Source of the DNA: AP-15 sp963799085
GTDB taxonomy: Bacteria; Pseudomonadota; Alphaproteobacteria; ATCC43930; CGMCC-115725
Direction of reading: 5' to 3'
Assembly (NCBI GenBank): GCA_963799085.1
Contig: CAWCWA010000026.1
Location: 1-64,000, forward strand
Length of the DNA: 64,000 nucleotides
Shown here piece after piece: positions 43,950-52,990 of the stretch; the stretch's first letter is position 1, and each line of letters starts with the position of its first letter. The notes beneath the pieces are model-generated. The model was given only the letters and a program-made list of their open reading frames with translations, ran no database searches and was not told the origin of the DNA. The translations under genes were made by a program, and so were the position numbers.

Positions 43950-44579
43950 TCATAGCGCGGTTATTTCGGCGGCGAGGGCAGCAATTTCGGCGGCGGCCGG
44001 GCTCCCGCCATGGGTTTCGAGGACGCCCAGACCCAGCGCCATCGACCGCACCAGGGCGACGCGGTTGCCGATCCGGGCGGCGGCGAGCGGCAGCCCCGCG
44101 GCAGCGAGTTCGCCGGCGATCGTGTCGACGAGCCCGGAGCGCGGCGGCACCCGGGTGAGGACAGCGAGCGCCCGCCGGTCTTCTTCCCGGGCCATCGTGA
44201 GCGTCGCCCGCGTCGCCCAGAGATCGAGCGGCGAGGGCTGAACCGGCACCAGCACCAGCCCGGCCGCGCGCAAGACGATCCGGGCTTCGGTCTCGGCATG
44301 CGGCGGGGTGTCGACGACGACGATGTCGGCGGTGCGCGCCCGGTCGGCGATCCATTGTTCGGCGCGCCAACCGGGTAATGCCGCAAATTCGAAGCCGAGC
44401 GCGCCGCCGCGCGCTGCCTGGCGCAACTCGGCCCACGCGGCGAGGCTGCCCTGCGGGTCGATGTCGAGGACCGCGACAAGGCGACCCTGGCGGGCCCAGG
44501 CGACCGCGAGCTGGGCGGCGAGCGTCGTCTTGCCGGCGCCGCCCTTGCGCTGCGCGATCGCGATCACCAGCCCGGCCAT
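43950..44579 (-). CDS. ParA-like ATPase
   Basis: A 209-residue deviant Walker A ATPase of the ParA/MinD superfamily: IAIAQRKGGAGKTTLAAQLA (KGGxGKTT), VAVLDIDPQGSLAAWAELRQ (A' motif), DIVVVDTPPHAETEARIVLR (Walker B). No ParB or parS is next to it, so it is likely a stand-alone orphan positioning or regulatory ATPase rather than a plasmid partition gene. Start MAGLVIAIAQ at 44579 is chosen because the P-loop then lies at residue 11 as usual. Confidence 0.88.
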   Translation of the reverse strand: MAGLVIAIAQRKGGAGKTTLAAQLAVAWARQGRLVAVLDIDPQGSLAAWAELRQAARGGALGFEFAALPGWRAEQWIADRARTADIVVVDTPPHAETEARIVLRAAGLVLVPVQPSPLDLWATRATLTMAREEDRRALAVLTRVPPRSGLVDTIAGELAAAGLPLAAARIGNRVALVRSMALGLGVLETHGGSPAAAEIAALAAEITAL

Positions 44580-44746
44580 CGCCGCAGGTTTAGCAGAGCC
44601 GCTTTGAAGCGCGCTCTGATTTTTTGCCCGTGGCTTCCATCCTCGAGCGTCGGGGTTCAAATTTGCTTGGTCTCAATCCCGCCCTGGTCACCCGATCCTA
44701 GGTGGCGGCTGCGCTTTAGAACCCTTCGAATGCCTTTCCGCAGAGA

Positions 44747-44794
44747 TCAGGCGGGATCGAAGGGATCGAGGTCCATCACCTTGGTCCACGCCTT
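44747..44794 (-). pseudogene. relic of a katG 3' end
   Basis: On the minus strand it encodes A-W-T-K-V-M-D-L-D-P-F-D-P-A-stop, the catalase-peroxidase C-terminus, and matches the 3' end of the katG at 47864 in 41 of 48 bases; the adjoining downstream flank (CCTTxCCGCAGxGA) also matches. Nothing upstream of it resembles katG. It lies in the 353-bp gap 44580-44932, which otherwise holds no supported gene, just before the sugar-porter/porin cassette. Confidence 0.7.
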
Positions 44795-44932
44795 GCGACC
44801 CCCGGATCAGCAACCGAGCGGTTTACTGGTCATGGGGCGAGTCGCCAGCCAGTGTTATGGTGCTGCCCCAAGGCATGGGGCCGATCGGGATCGGGCAGTT
44901 CGCGAGAGGGCTCGCTGGGAGGGAGAATTGCC

Positions 44933-46297
44933 ATGGTCTTCTACATGACCGCGGCCGTGGCCGCGTTGGGCGGCCTCCTCTTTGGCTACGACACCGGCGT
45001 CATCTCCGGTGCCTTGCTGTTCATACGGGAGGTGATGCACCTTTCGCCGACCCTGCAGGGGATTGTGGTCGGAATCGCCCTTCTTGGGGCCGCGATCGGC
45101 GCCGCAACGGCCGGGTACCTGTCGGACCTCTCCGGCCGCCGTCGCGTGATCCTCGGCGCCGGCCTCCTGTTCATTGCCGGCGCCGCCATCTGCGCTGTTG
45201 CGCAAACTGTCGTCATCCTACTGATCGGGCGCTTGCTTGTCGGGCTGGCGATCGGCGTCGCCTCGATGCTGACGCCGCTCTATCTCGCCGAGATTTCGCC
45301 GGCAAGCGACCGCGGCGCGATCATGTCGCTGAACCAGCTCTGCATCACCGGCGGCATCCTCGTCTCCTACCTCGTCGGTTTCGCGCTGGCCGGCGCCGCC
45401 GAGGGATGGCGCTGGATGCTCGCGCTCGGCGCGCTGCCGGGCATGATACTGGCGGTCGGCATGCTCTTTCTTCCTGAGAGCCCACGATGGCTCGCGGGCC
45501 ACGGCCGGATGGGAGACGCTGAGAAAGTGCTCCGGCACTTGCGCGGCGCCGCCGACGTATCCGAGGAGCTGACCGGGCTGCGCACCGACCTCGCACGCGA
45601 GGGTCGATTGGCGAGCGTCAAGGAGCTGTTTGCGCAGCGCGTGCGGCGGCCGCTCATGATCGGCGTCGGCCTGGCAATGTTTCAGCAGATCACCGGGATC
45701 AACACCGTCATCTATTTCGCGCCGACAATCTTTCAATCGGCTGGCCTGTCTTCGGCCGCCACCGCGATCCTGGCGACTGCCGGAGTCGGCGCCGTCAACG
45801 TCGTCATGACAATCGTGGCCATCCGGCTGATCGACCGCCTGGGCCGGCGGCAACTGTTGTTCTGGAGCCTTGGCGGTATGGCGGTGACGCTGTTCGTGCT
45901 GGCGCTTGCCTTTTCCGGCGGCGCCTTCGGCAGCCTCGCCTGGATCGCGGTGCTTTCCGTCGCCGCGTATGTCGGTTTTTTCGCGATCGGGCTCGGGCCG
46001 GTCTTTTGGCTGCTGATCGCGGAAATATTCCCGCTGGCCGTGCGCGGTCGGGCAATGAGCCTCGCTACTGTCGCTGTTTGGGCTTTCAACCTGATCGTCT
46101 CGGCGACGTTTCTCGATCTGGTCGGCGCCATCGGCAGTGCCGCTACCTTTCTTGTCTACGCTGTGATGAGCCTGATTGCGCTCGTCTTTGTCTTCCTGAC
46201 GGTGCCGGAAACCAAAGGACTGAGTCTCGAGCAGATCGAAGAAGCGCTCGACGCCGGACACGCCACCTTATTGCCCGCCTCATCGGGGGTGAGGTGA
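44933..46297 (+). CDS. MFS sugar porter (sugar:H+ symporter family)
   Basis: A 454-residue, 12-helix transporter of the sugar porter family. Signatures: GGLLFGYDTGVISGALLFIR (helix 1), GYLSDLSGRRRVILGAGLLF (D-R-x-G-R-R type loop), LIGRLLVGLAIGVASMLTPL followed by YLAEISPASDRG, FLPESPRWLAGHGR, QQITGINTVIYFAPTIFQSA (helix 7 QQxTGIN), RLIDRLGRRQLLFWSLGG and VPETKGLSLEQIEEAL at the C-terminus. Likely substrates are hexoses, pentoses or inositol. The start ATG 44933 follows GGGAGGGAG. Its stop overlaps the GTG of the OprB porin gene, so the pair is one sugar-uptake unit. Confidence 0.95.
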   Translation: MVFYMTAAVAALGGLLFGYDTGVISGALLFIREVMHLSPTLQGIVVGIALLGAAIGAATAGYLSDLSGRRRVILGAGLLFIAGAAICAVAQTVVILLIGRLLVGLAIGVASMLTPLYLAEISPASDRGAIMSLNQLCITGGILVSYLVGFALAGAAEGWRWMLALGALPGMILAVGMLFLPESPRWLAGHGRMGDAEKVLRHLRGAADVSEELTGLRTDLAREGRLASVKELFAQRVRRPLMIGVGLAMFQQITGINTVIYFAPTIFQSAGLSSAATAILATAGVGAVNVVMTIVAIRLIDRLGRRQLLFWSLGGMAVTLFVLALAFSGGAFGSLAWIAVLSVAAYVGFFAIGLGPVFWLLIAEIFPLAVRGRAMSLATVAVWAFNLIVSATFLDLVGAIGSAATFLVYAVMSLIALVFVFLTVPETKGLSLEQIEEALDAGHATLLPASSGVR

Positions 46298-47658
46298 AGT
46301 GGACGCTCGCGCCGGGATTGCTGTTCCTCGTCGCGACAGCTGTGTCGGCCGCGGAGCAGACGACCACCCCCGGCCCGAGCCACGCGACCGGCGCGGAATT
46401 ACCGTATCCGGCTTATGTCGAGCCACAGGTCGAGCATCTGCTGGGCGATCCCTTTGGCATTCGCACCGATCTCGAAAGCTGCGGAATCTATTTCCTGCTC
46501 GACGCGACGGCCGAATTCGCCGGCAATGTAAGCGGCGGAATCAAGCAGGGGGCGACATCGGCGAACCAGGTGGGCCTTGAATCGCACATCGATTGGCAGC
46601 GCCTGACCGGCCTCACCGGCTTCTCGACGCATGTGATCGCGGTCAACCGCTCGGGCGGGAACACCAGCCGCCTGTTCGGCGACAATGTCTCACCGGTCCA
46701 GGAAATCTACGGCGCCGGCGGCAGCGTCCTGGTCCACCTCGTTTCGGCTTATGCCGAGCGCACGGCGTACAATGGCGAACTCGACGTCGCGGCAGGCTGG
46801 ATGAATGTCGAGAACGATTTCGCCAGCTCTCCGCTCTACTGCAATTTTATGAACAACGCGCTATGCGGCGACCCGAAGGCGTTGCCGGGCGGCGACATCG
46901 GGCACAGCGCCTTTCCCGACGCGGTCTGGGGCGGCCGGGTTCGCGTCCGGCCAACGCCCGATACCTCTCTCGAAGCCGGCACCTACGAGGTTAACCAGGA
47001 TCTCTACAGCAATCTAGATCGCAGCGGCACCGACTTCTTCACTGGGCGGATCAGCGGCGCGTATCTGCCGGTCCAGTTCGGCTACGAGCCAAGGTTTGGG
47101 AGCGAGCGTCTGCCTGGTCATTACGTCGTCGGCTTCGGCTACGACACGTCGCGCTTCAGGAGCTTTTCGAGCGTCCTGCCGGCAACCACCGGGATTCCCG
47201 CCACGAGCCAACTCGGCAACGCCCAGTTCTGGCTGCTCATAGACCAGATGCTGGTGCGGAACGGCAGCGGCATCCAGGAGGGCCTCTATGCCCTCGGCGG
47301 GTATGTTCATAACAACCCCGACAATTCCGCCTATGCGCGGCAATACATTGCAGCCCTAGTAGATCTCGGTTTCTGGCGCGCGCGGCCGCAGGACACGGTT
47401 GGTCTGCTGTTCACTTATATCCAGATGAGCGGTGCGCTCGCAGCCGTGCAGGCAAATCAGCAAGCCTTGGGCATCCCGTTGAGCAACAACGCTACCGCGC
47501 CGCAGCGTCACGAGATCATTGTTGAAGCCAACTATAACATCCATTTGCATCGCGGTGTCGACTTCAGGCCGGAGTTTCAATATGTGATCCGCCCGAACGC
47601 GCAGTCGAACATTCGCGATGCCGCAGTCTTCGGGTTCAAGTTTCATGTCGAATTCTGA
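46294..47658 (+). CDS. OprB-type carbohydrate-selective porin
   Basis: A 454-residue outer-membrane beta-barrel. Signal peptide LAPGLLFLVATAVSAA; then GDPFGIRTDLESCGIYFLLD and AGWMNVENDFASSPLYCNFM, FPDAVWGGRVRVRPTPDTSL, YYVVGFGYDTS-like VVGFGYDTSRF, and the last strand YVIRPNAQSNIRDAAVFGFK closing in F-H-V-E-F. The family (OprB) admits glucose and other sugars. Alternating hydrophobic strands and the terminal Phe support outer-membrane insertion. Starts at GTG 46294 overlapping the MFS stop, so outer and inner membrane uptake are coupled. Confidence 0.92.
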   Translation: MKWTLAPGLLFLVATAVSAAEQTTTPGPSHATGAELPYPAYVEPQVEHLLGDPFGIRTDLESCGIYFLLDATAEFAGNVSGGIKQGATSANQVGLESHIDWQRLTGLTGFSTHVIAVNRSGGNTSRLFGDNVSPVQEIYGAGGSVLVHLVSAYAERTAYNGELDVAAGWMNVENDFASSPLYCNFMNNALCGDPKALPGGDIGHSAFPDAVWGGRVRVRPTPDTSLEAGTYEVNQDLYSNLDRSGTDFFTGRISGAYLPVQFGYEPRFGSERLPGHYVVGFGYDTSRFRSFSSVLPATTGIPATSQLGNAQFWLLIDQMLVRNGSGIQEGLYALGGYVHNNPDNSAYARQYIAALVDLGFWRARPQDTVGLLFTYIQMSGALAAVQANQQALGIPLSNNATAPQRHEIIVEANYNIHLHRGVDFRPEFQYVIRPNAQSNIRDAAVFGFKFHVEF

Positions 47659-47863
47659 GGCTCGGCGCAGCGGTGCTGATGCGCTACGCACGTGCTGTCG
47701 GCCGACGTTGCGCGCCTTTCGCCGATCACATCGCCCATCACGGAGAGAACGGGGCGGCGTCTCAAATCGCTTTGAAGCGCCGCCTTGATCTCCTGTTCCC
47801 GGCCAAGTCTGACCTCGGTTTGCGGGTCTGCGCTGGAAGTTCTCGCAAACCTTGCCGCAGCGA

Positions 47864-50053
47864 TCAGGCGAGGTCGAAACGATCGAGGTTCATCACCTTG
47901 GTCCACGCCGCCACGAAGTCTTTCACAAACTTCTCCTTCGAGTCCGCGCAGGCATAGACTTCCGCGAGCGCGCGCAGCTGCGAGTGCGAACCGAAGATCA
48001 GGTCGACCCGGGTGCCGGTCCATTTGACCTTGTTGGTCTCCCGGTCGCGACCCTCGTAGACGCCCTCAGAGCCAGCGGCGGGCTGCCATTGCGTGCCCAT
48101 GTCGAGCAGGTTGACGAAGAAGTCGTTCGTCAGCGTCTCCGGCCGCTTGGTAAAGACGCCATGCGGGGATTTCCCGGTGTTGGCGCCGAGCACGCGCAGG
48201 CCGCCGACAAGGACCGTCATCTCAGGCCCCGTCAACGTCAGCAACTGCGCCCGATCCACCAGCAGCTCCTCAGCCGACAGGCGCTGCTCGCCGCGCAGAT
48301 AGTTGCGGAAGCCGTCTGCGGTCGGTTCGAGCGGCGCGAAGGAGTCGATGTCGGTTTGCTCTTGTGAGGCGTCCATGCGTCCAGGCTCGAAGGGGACTTT
48401 CACGTCGTACCCGGCGCCCTTCGCGGCCTTCTCGATCGCCGCGCCGCCGCCGAGAACGATCAGGTCGGCAAGCGAGACCTTTTTTCCGCTGGACTGCGAG
48501 GCGTTGAAGTCCCTCTGGATCGCTTCGAGCGTCCGCAGCACCGTCGCCAGCGGCACCGGCTGGTTGACGTCCCAGTCCTTTTGCGGCGCCAAGCGAATGC
48601 GCGCGCCGTTCGCTCCGCCGCGCTTGTCGGAGTCGCGGAACGTCGAGGCCGACGCCCAAGCCGCGGAGACCAGCTGGGAAACAGACAACCCGGATGCGAG
48701 AATTGTTGCCTTCAGAGCAGCGATGTCCTCTTCCCCGATCAGCGGATGATCCACAGCCGGGATCGGGTCTTGCCAGGGCAGCGCCTCCTTCGGGACGAGC
48801 GGGCCGAGATAACGCGCGATCGGGCCCATGTCGCGATGCGTCAGCTTGAACCATGCCCGGGCAAACGCGTCCGCGAACTGATCCGGATGCTCGTAGAAGC
48901 GCCGTGAGATCTTTTCGTAAGCGGGGTCGACCCGCAGCGAGAGGTCGGTGACGAGCATGGTCGGCACGCGCCGCTTTGACGGGTCAAAGGCATCGGGAAC
49001 CGTGGCGGCGCTGCCTTTCGCCTGAAACTGCCAGGCGCCGGCCGGGCTCTTGGTTAGCTCCCACTCGTTGTTGAACAGGTTCTCGAAGAAGTGGTTGCTC
49101 CACTTCGTCGGCGTCTGTGACCAGGTGACTTCCGGGCCGCCGGTGATCGCGTCAGCTCCTTTGCCCGTGCCAAATTTGCTTTTCCAGCCGAGGCCCTGCT
49201 CCTCGATCGGGGCGGCTTCGGGCTCGGGGCCGACCAGCGAGGGATCGCCAGCGCCGTGGGTTTTGCCGAGTGTGTGACCGCCGGCGATCAACGCCACGGT
49301 TTCTTCGTCGTTCATCGCCATGCGGGCGAACGTCTCGCGGATATCCCTGGCCGCCGCGAGCGGATCCGGGTTGCCGTTCGGCCCTTCCGGGTTGACGTAG
49401 ATCAGACCCATCTGCACGGCGGCGAGGGGATTCTCAAGATCGCGGTCGCCGCTGTAGCGCTCGTCCGCCAGCCATTTGCCTTCGGGGCCCCAGTAGATCG
49501 ACTCATCCGGCTCCCAGACATCGGCGCGCCCGCCGCCGAAGCCGAAGGTCTTGAAGCCCATCAACTCGAGAGCGACGTTGCCCGCGAGGATCATCAGGTC
49601 GGACCAGGAGAGCTTGCAGCCGTATTTCTGCTTGATCGGCCATAAGAGCCGGCGCGCCTTATCGAGGTTGGCGTTGTCGGGCCAACTGTTAACGGGCGCG
49701 AAGCGCTGCTGCCCGGCGCCGGCGCCGCCGCGGCCGTCGCCGATGCGGTAGGTGCCGGCGAGGTGCCACGCCATCCGAATGAACAGCCCGCCATAGTGGC
49801 CAAAATCGGCGGGCCACCACTCCTGCGAGTCCGTCATCAAGGCATGCAGGTCCTTGATCACGGCATCCAGGTCGAGGCTCTTGAACTCCTTCGCGTAGTC
49901 GAACGCCTCGCCCATCGGATTGGACAGGGCGGAGTGCTGGTGGAGGCTCTGAAGGTTCAGGCGGTTCGGCCACCAGTCCCGGTTGGTCCTGGCGGCAGTC
50001 GCGTGCACGACCGGGCACCTGGCCGCGCTCTTGTCATCAATCCTGGCGTCCAT
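47864..50053 (-). CDS. katG: catalase-peroxidase
   Basis: A 729-residue bifunctional heme enzyme. N-terminal domain: WWPNRLNLQSLHQHSALSNP, active site FIRMAWHLAGTYRIGDGRGG (Arg-x2-Trp-His with the adduct Trp), GLIYVNPEGPNG (adduct Tyr), DIRETFARMAMNDEETVALI (adduct Met) and GGHTLGKTHGAG with the proximal His. The C-terminal domain (DPIPAVDHPLIGEEDIAALK, AAWASASTFRDSDKRGGANG) follows and ends AWTKVMNLDRFDLA. The Met-Tyr-Trp catalase cross-link is intact, so both activities are expected. GGAGAG lies five bases before ATG 50053. A palindromic operator overlaps its promoter. Confidence 0.97.
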   Translation of the reverse strand: MDARIDDKSAARCPVVHATAARTNRDWWPNRLNLQSLHQHSALSNPMGEAFDYAKEFKSLDLDAVIKDLHALMTDSQEWWPADFGHYGGLFIRMAWHLAGTYRIGDGRGGAGAGQQRFAPVNSWPDNANLDKARRLLWPIKQKYGCKLSWSDLMILAGNVALELMGFKTFGFGGGRADVWEPDESIYWGPEGKWLADERYSGDRDLENPLAAVQMGLIYVNPEGPNGNPDPLAAARDIRETFARMAMNDEETVALIAGGHTLGKTHGAGDPSLVGPEPEAAPIEEQGLGWKSKFGTGKGADAITGGPEVTWSQTPTKWSNHFFENLFNNEWELTKSPAGAWQFQAKGSAATVPDAFDPSKRRVPTMLVTDLSLRVDPAYEKISRRFYEHPDQFADAFARAWFKLTHRDMGPIARYLGPLVPKEALPWQDPIPAVDHPLIGEEDIAALKATILASGLSVSQLVSAAWASASTFRDSDKRGGANGARIRLAPQKDWDVNQPVPLATVLRTLEAIQRDFNASQSSGKKVSLADLIVLGGGAAIEKAAKGAGYDVKVPFEPGRMDASQEQTDIDSFAPLEPTADGFRNYLRGEQRLSAEELLVDRAQLLTLTGPEMTVLVGGLRVLGANTGKSPHGVFTKRPETLTNDFFVNLLDMGTQWQPAAGSEGVYEGRDRETNKVKWTGTRVDLIFGSHSQLRALAEVYACADSKEKFVKDFVAAWTKVMNLDRFDLA

Positions 50054-50138
50054 ATTTCTCTCCGATCGCTCCTGCCGGAATCCCGGCAGCTGTCGTGAAG
50101 GTCGCCTATCGGCTCTTCCCCACTGGTCGAGTTTTATG

Positions 50139-50155
50139 ATTAGAATAAATCTAAT
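50139..50155. promoter_or_regulatory. Fur-family-like operator (PerR/Irr-box type) of katG
   Basis: ATTAGA-ATAAA-TCTAAT, a perfect 6-bp inverted repeat with a 5-nt centre. Its inner 15 bp match the PerR box consensus TTATAATNATTATAA at 11 of the 14 specified positions, and it also resembles the Irr-type ICE motif. It covers the katG -10 hexamer, as expected for a repressor. The regulator identity is inferred only. Confidence 0.55.
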
Positions 50156-50176
50156 GCGCGACCATCTGCCTGTCAA
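50148..50176 (-). promoter_or_regulatory. sigma70-type promoter of katG
   Basis: On the minus strand a consensus TTGACA (50176-50171), 17-bp spacer and TAGATT (50153-50148). Start of transcription would be about 50141, leaving a leader of about 88 nt. The -10 lies inside the palindromic operator. Confidence 0.65.
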
Positions 50177-50230
50177 TTGCTACGATCGCCCGATCGGAAA
50201 ATCGCCGACCGGCATCGGCATATTGTGAAC

Positions 50231-51196
50231 ATGAACGCGGCCAGCCCCCGCACGATCTCATCCGCCAATCGGGAAGCGATGTCAGACGCCGCCCGGCTGT
50301 TGCGCACGGGTCAGCTCGTCGCTTTCCCGACCGAGACCGTGTACGGCCTAGGCGGCGATGCGACAAACGAGCACGCCGTCGCGGCGATCTTCGCGGCAAA
50401 GGGGCGGCCCCGTTTCAATCCGCTGATCGTGCATGTGCCAGGCCTGGCCGAGGCCGAACGGGTCGCGGTTTTCGACGAGCGGGCCAGGCAGATCGCCCAG
50501 CATTTCTGGCCGGGACCGCTGAGCCTGGTCCTGCTGCGCCGCCTCGACAGCGGATTGTCCTTATTGGCGAGCGCCGGGCTCGATACGGTCGCGATCCGCG
50601 CGCCTTCCCATCCGGTGGCGAGGGCACTCCTCGCCGAGACCGGCCGGCCGATCGCCGCCCCTTCGGCCAACCGCTCCGGCAGGGTCAGCCCGACCGAGGC
50701 CGCGCATGTGGCCGAGGAGCTGGGCGAGCAGGCGATCCTGATCCTCGACGGCGGCAGATGCCCGGTCGGCCTTGAATCGACGGTGCTCGACCTGTCGGGC
50801 GAAACGCCGGTTTTGTTGCGGCCGGGTGCGGTGACATGGGAAGATCTGAGCCTGCTGCTGGGCGAAATCGAACCCGGCGGCGACGGCGCCGTGCGATCTC
50901 CCGGGATGACCGCGAGCCACTATGCGCCCTCGCTGCCGCTGCGGCTCGACGCGGCGACAGCGCGACCTGGGGAAGCGCTCCTGGCCTTCGGCCCCGATGT
51001 GCCGACCGGGTTTGCGGAAGTGCAATCGCTCAGCCATGCGGGCGATCTTGTCGAGGCCGCGGCGAATTTGTTCACGACGCTGCGCCGTCTCGACCGCCCG
51101 TCTTTTGCCGGCATCGCGGTAATGCCGATCCCGGAAGAAGGGCTCGGCCGAGCGATCAACGACCGCCTGCGCCGCGCCGCCGCCCCGCCCCGCTGA
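50231..51196 (+). CDS. tsaC: L-threonylcarbamoyladenylate synthase (Sua5 type)
   Basis: Makes threonylcarbamoyl-AMP for t6A37 of ANN-reading tRNAs. YrdC domain: RLLRTGQLVAFPTETVYGLG, AAIFAAKGRPRFNPLIVHVP with the KGRP substrate motif, FWPGPLSLVLLRR, TVAIRAPSHPVARALLAETG, RPIAAPSANRSGRVSPTEAA. A C-terminal Sua5 domain (MTASHYAPSLPLRLDAATAR ... GLGRAINDRLRRAA) makes it the long form (321 residues). Divergent from katG. Confidence 0.95.
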   Translation: MNAASPRTISSANREAMSDAARLLRTGQLVAFPTETVYGLGGDATNEHAVAAIFAAKGRPRFNPLIVHVPGLAEAERVAVFDERARQIAQHFWPGPLSLVLLRRLDSGLSLLASAGLDTVAIRAPSHPVARALLAETGRPIAAPSANRSGRVSPTEAAHVAEELGEQAILILDGGRCPVGLESTVLDLSGETPVLLRPGAVTWEDLSLLLGEIEPGGDGAVRSPGMTASHYAPSLPLRLDAATARPGEALLAFGPDVPTGFAEVQSLSHAGDLVEAAANLFTTLRRLDRPSFAGIAVMPIPEEGLGRAINDRLRRAAAPPR

Positions 51197-51211
51197 ACCG
51201 CAACAGCGGTT

Positions 51212-52807
51212 TCAGCTCTTCTTTGGCGCCGGGGAGCGGCTCTGCGTGCGCCAGCGACGCACGCCATCTTCGAGAAAAGCGGCACCCACCTCGTCGATCT
51301 GCCAGGCGCGCGAATAATGCGCACTCTCGCTGCGCGGGCGCCGGTCGGGCGGCAGGTCGGCAAAGCGGATGCGCATCGGCAGCGGCACGCCTTCGCCGAA
51401 CACCACCGCTTCCTGGGTGCGCAGGCTCGGCAACGCGGTCAGCATGCCGCGCGCCGCATCGGGGAGCGCCGTCCCGACAAAGCGCTGGTCGAGATAATGG
51501 CCGAGGCGCAGCGCGAATACGGTGCCGCATTGTGCCAAGGCCGGCGACGACAGCTCCGAAGGCAGTTGCGTCACCAGCCCCAGCGAAATCCCGTATTTGC
51601 GACCTTCGCGCGCGATGCGGCCGACGGCGCGCGTGGCGGCGCCAAGACCGACCGAGGCCGAGGACGGCACGTAACGGTGCGCCTCCTCGCAGACGAGCAG
51701 GATCGGCGGCATCCGTTCGCGATCGGACCAGAGCGCGAAATCGAAGATCAGCCGGCAGGTCAGCGACACGACAACATCGGCCACCTCGGAAGGGATGCCG
51801 GAGAGGTCGACGATCGTCAGAGGTTTGCCGTTGACCGGAATGCGAAGGAGGCGCCCCACGATCCGAGTAAGGTTGTCGCGCGCTACGAGCCAGTCGGAGA
51901 ACATGAAGGCGAAGCGGCGGTCGAAGCGCAGTAAATCGAGGCGCGTGCGCAAGCGCAGATAGGGGGCGGACCGGTCCGGATTATCGAGCTTGCCCATGGC
52001 ATCATCGATCTGCCGAAACAATTCGGAAGCGCCATAGGGAATCGGACTATCGACGGTGGCGAGCGATGCGGTGAGTTCGTCGCCGGCGTGGCGGCGGCGG
52101 GCGCGGGTCATCGCCTCCTTCAGAATGATCGCCTGGGCTTCCTGCTCCTGCGCGGTGCCGCCGCGCACCAGGACCGTTGCCGCCTCTTCGAAATCGAAGA
52201 GCCAGAACGGCAATTCGAGGTTTTCGACGCTGATGACTTCGGCGATGTCGGCGAAGGCCGCGGCGTATTCGTTGTGCGGGTCGAGAACGACGACATGGCC
52301 GTTGGCGTGATTGGCGAGGATCGCCGACAGGATCAGCGCGACGGCGCAGGATTTGCCGGAACCGGTGGTGCCGAGCACGGCGAAATTCTTGGTCAGCAGT
52401 TCGTCGACGAGGACGAAGGCCGGCCGGCTCGGATCGTGGTAGAGGCTGCCGATGCCGACGTTAGAGACTGCCGGGCGGACATAGACGAGGTCGAGATCGG
52501 CCGCGCTCGCGGCGCGCACCGGGGCGCTGGGCACCGGATAGTGCGAAACGCCGCGGTTGAAGCGGGCGCCGCCCGAGATCTGCGGCACTATCTCGCCGAG
52601 CAGATCGGCGACGACGATGTTGCGGGCGGCGGCTCCGCCCGGGGCGGCCTGGACCGAGGCGATCGCGCCGATCACATCGCAATGGGCGCTGCGCACCTTG
52701 ATCATCGAGCCGATGCGGATCAGGCCTTCGCCGAACAGATCGGGGTCGATATCGACCGTCATCTGCGAACCCGCCACCCCGACGACGCGTCCCAGCCTTT
52801 CATCCAT
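51212..52807 (-). CDS. HerA-like P-loop ATPase (DUF87 family)
   Basis: A 531-residue FtsK/HerA-type ATPase. An N-terminal HAS-barrel-like region (LGRVVGVAGSQMTVDIDPDL, GEGLIRIGSMIKVRSAHCDV) precedes Walker A NFAVLGTTGSGKSCAVALIL, VVLDPHNEYAAAF, Walker B PPILLVCEEAHRYVPS, and the C-terminal REGRKYGISLGLVTQLPSEL and AQCGTVFALRLGH. HerA proteins form hexameric DNA pumps, usually next to a NurA nuclease; no NurA-like gene is here. Start MDERLGRVVG at 52807 fits the barrel; ATG 52849 is upstream. Role in DNA processing is inferred. Confidence 0.82.
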   Translation of the reverse strand: MDERLGRVVGVAGSQMTVDIDPDLFGEGLIRIGSMIKVRSAHCDVIGAIASVQAAPGGAAARNIVVADLLGEIVPQISGGARFNRGVSHYPVPSAPVRAASAADLDLVYVRPAVSNVGIGSLYHDPSRPAFVLVDELLTKNFAVLGTTGSGKSCAVALILSAILANHANGHVVVLDPHNEYAAAFADIAEVISVENLELPFWLFDFEEAATVLVRGGTAQEQEAQAIILKEAMTRARRRHAGDELTASLATVDSPIPYGASELFRQIDDAMGKLDNPDRSAPYLRLRTRLDLLRFDRRFAFMFSDWLVARDNLTRIVGRLLRIPVNGKPLTIVDLSGIPSEVADVVVSLTCRLIFDFALWSDRERMPPILLVCEEAHRYVPSSASVGLGAATRAVGRIAREGRKYGISLGLVTQLPSELSSPALAQCGTVFALRLGHYLDQRFVGTALPDAARGMLTALPSLRTQEAVVFGEGVPLPMRIRFADLPPDRRPRSESAHYSRAWQIDEVGAAFLEDGVRRWRTQSRSPAPKKS

Positions 52808-52990
52808 GTCGACGCCGTCCTGTGCTTGGCGTCCTTCTGCGGCGGTCATCGCAGCAGACTGCTCGTACTATCTGAAAATTTCGTTATCCGCCAAAGCCCC
52901 CGCCAGGGCGCCGACTGTCGCTGCGACGGCGCGCTTTTCGCGGTGATCGAGGTCCCCTAAATGATCCTGACGCGGCGGTAGGAGGAGTCG

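Noticed and set aside
43950..44579. ParA-like gene as plasmid partition system or replication origin marker
   Set aside because: No parB, parS-like repeats, repA or DnaA boxes nearby; surrounding genes are chromosomal.
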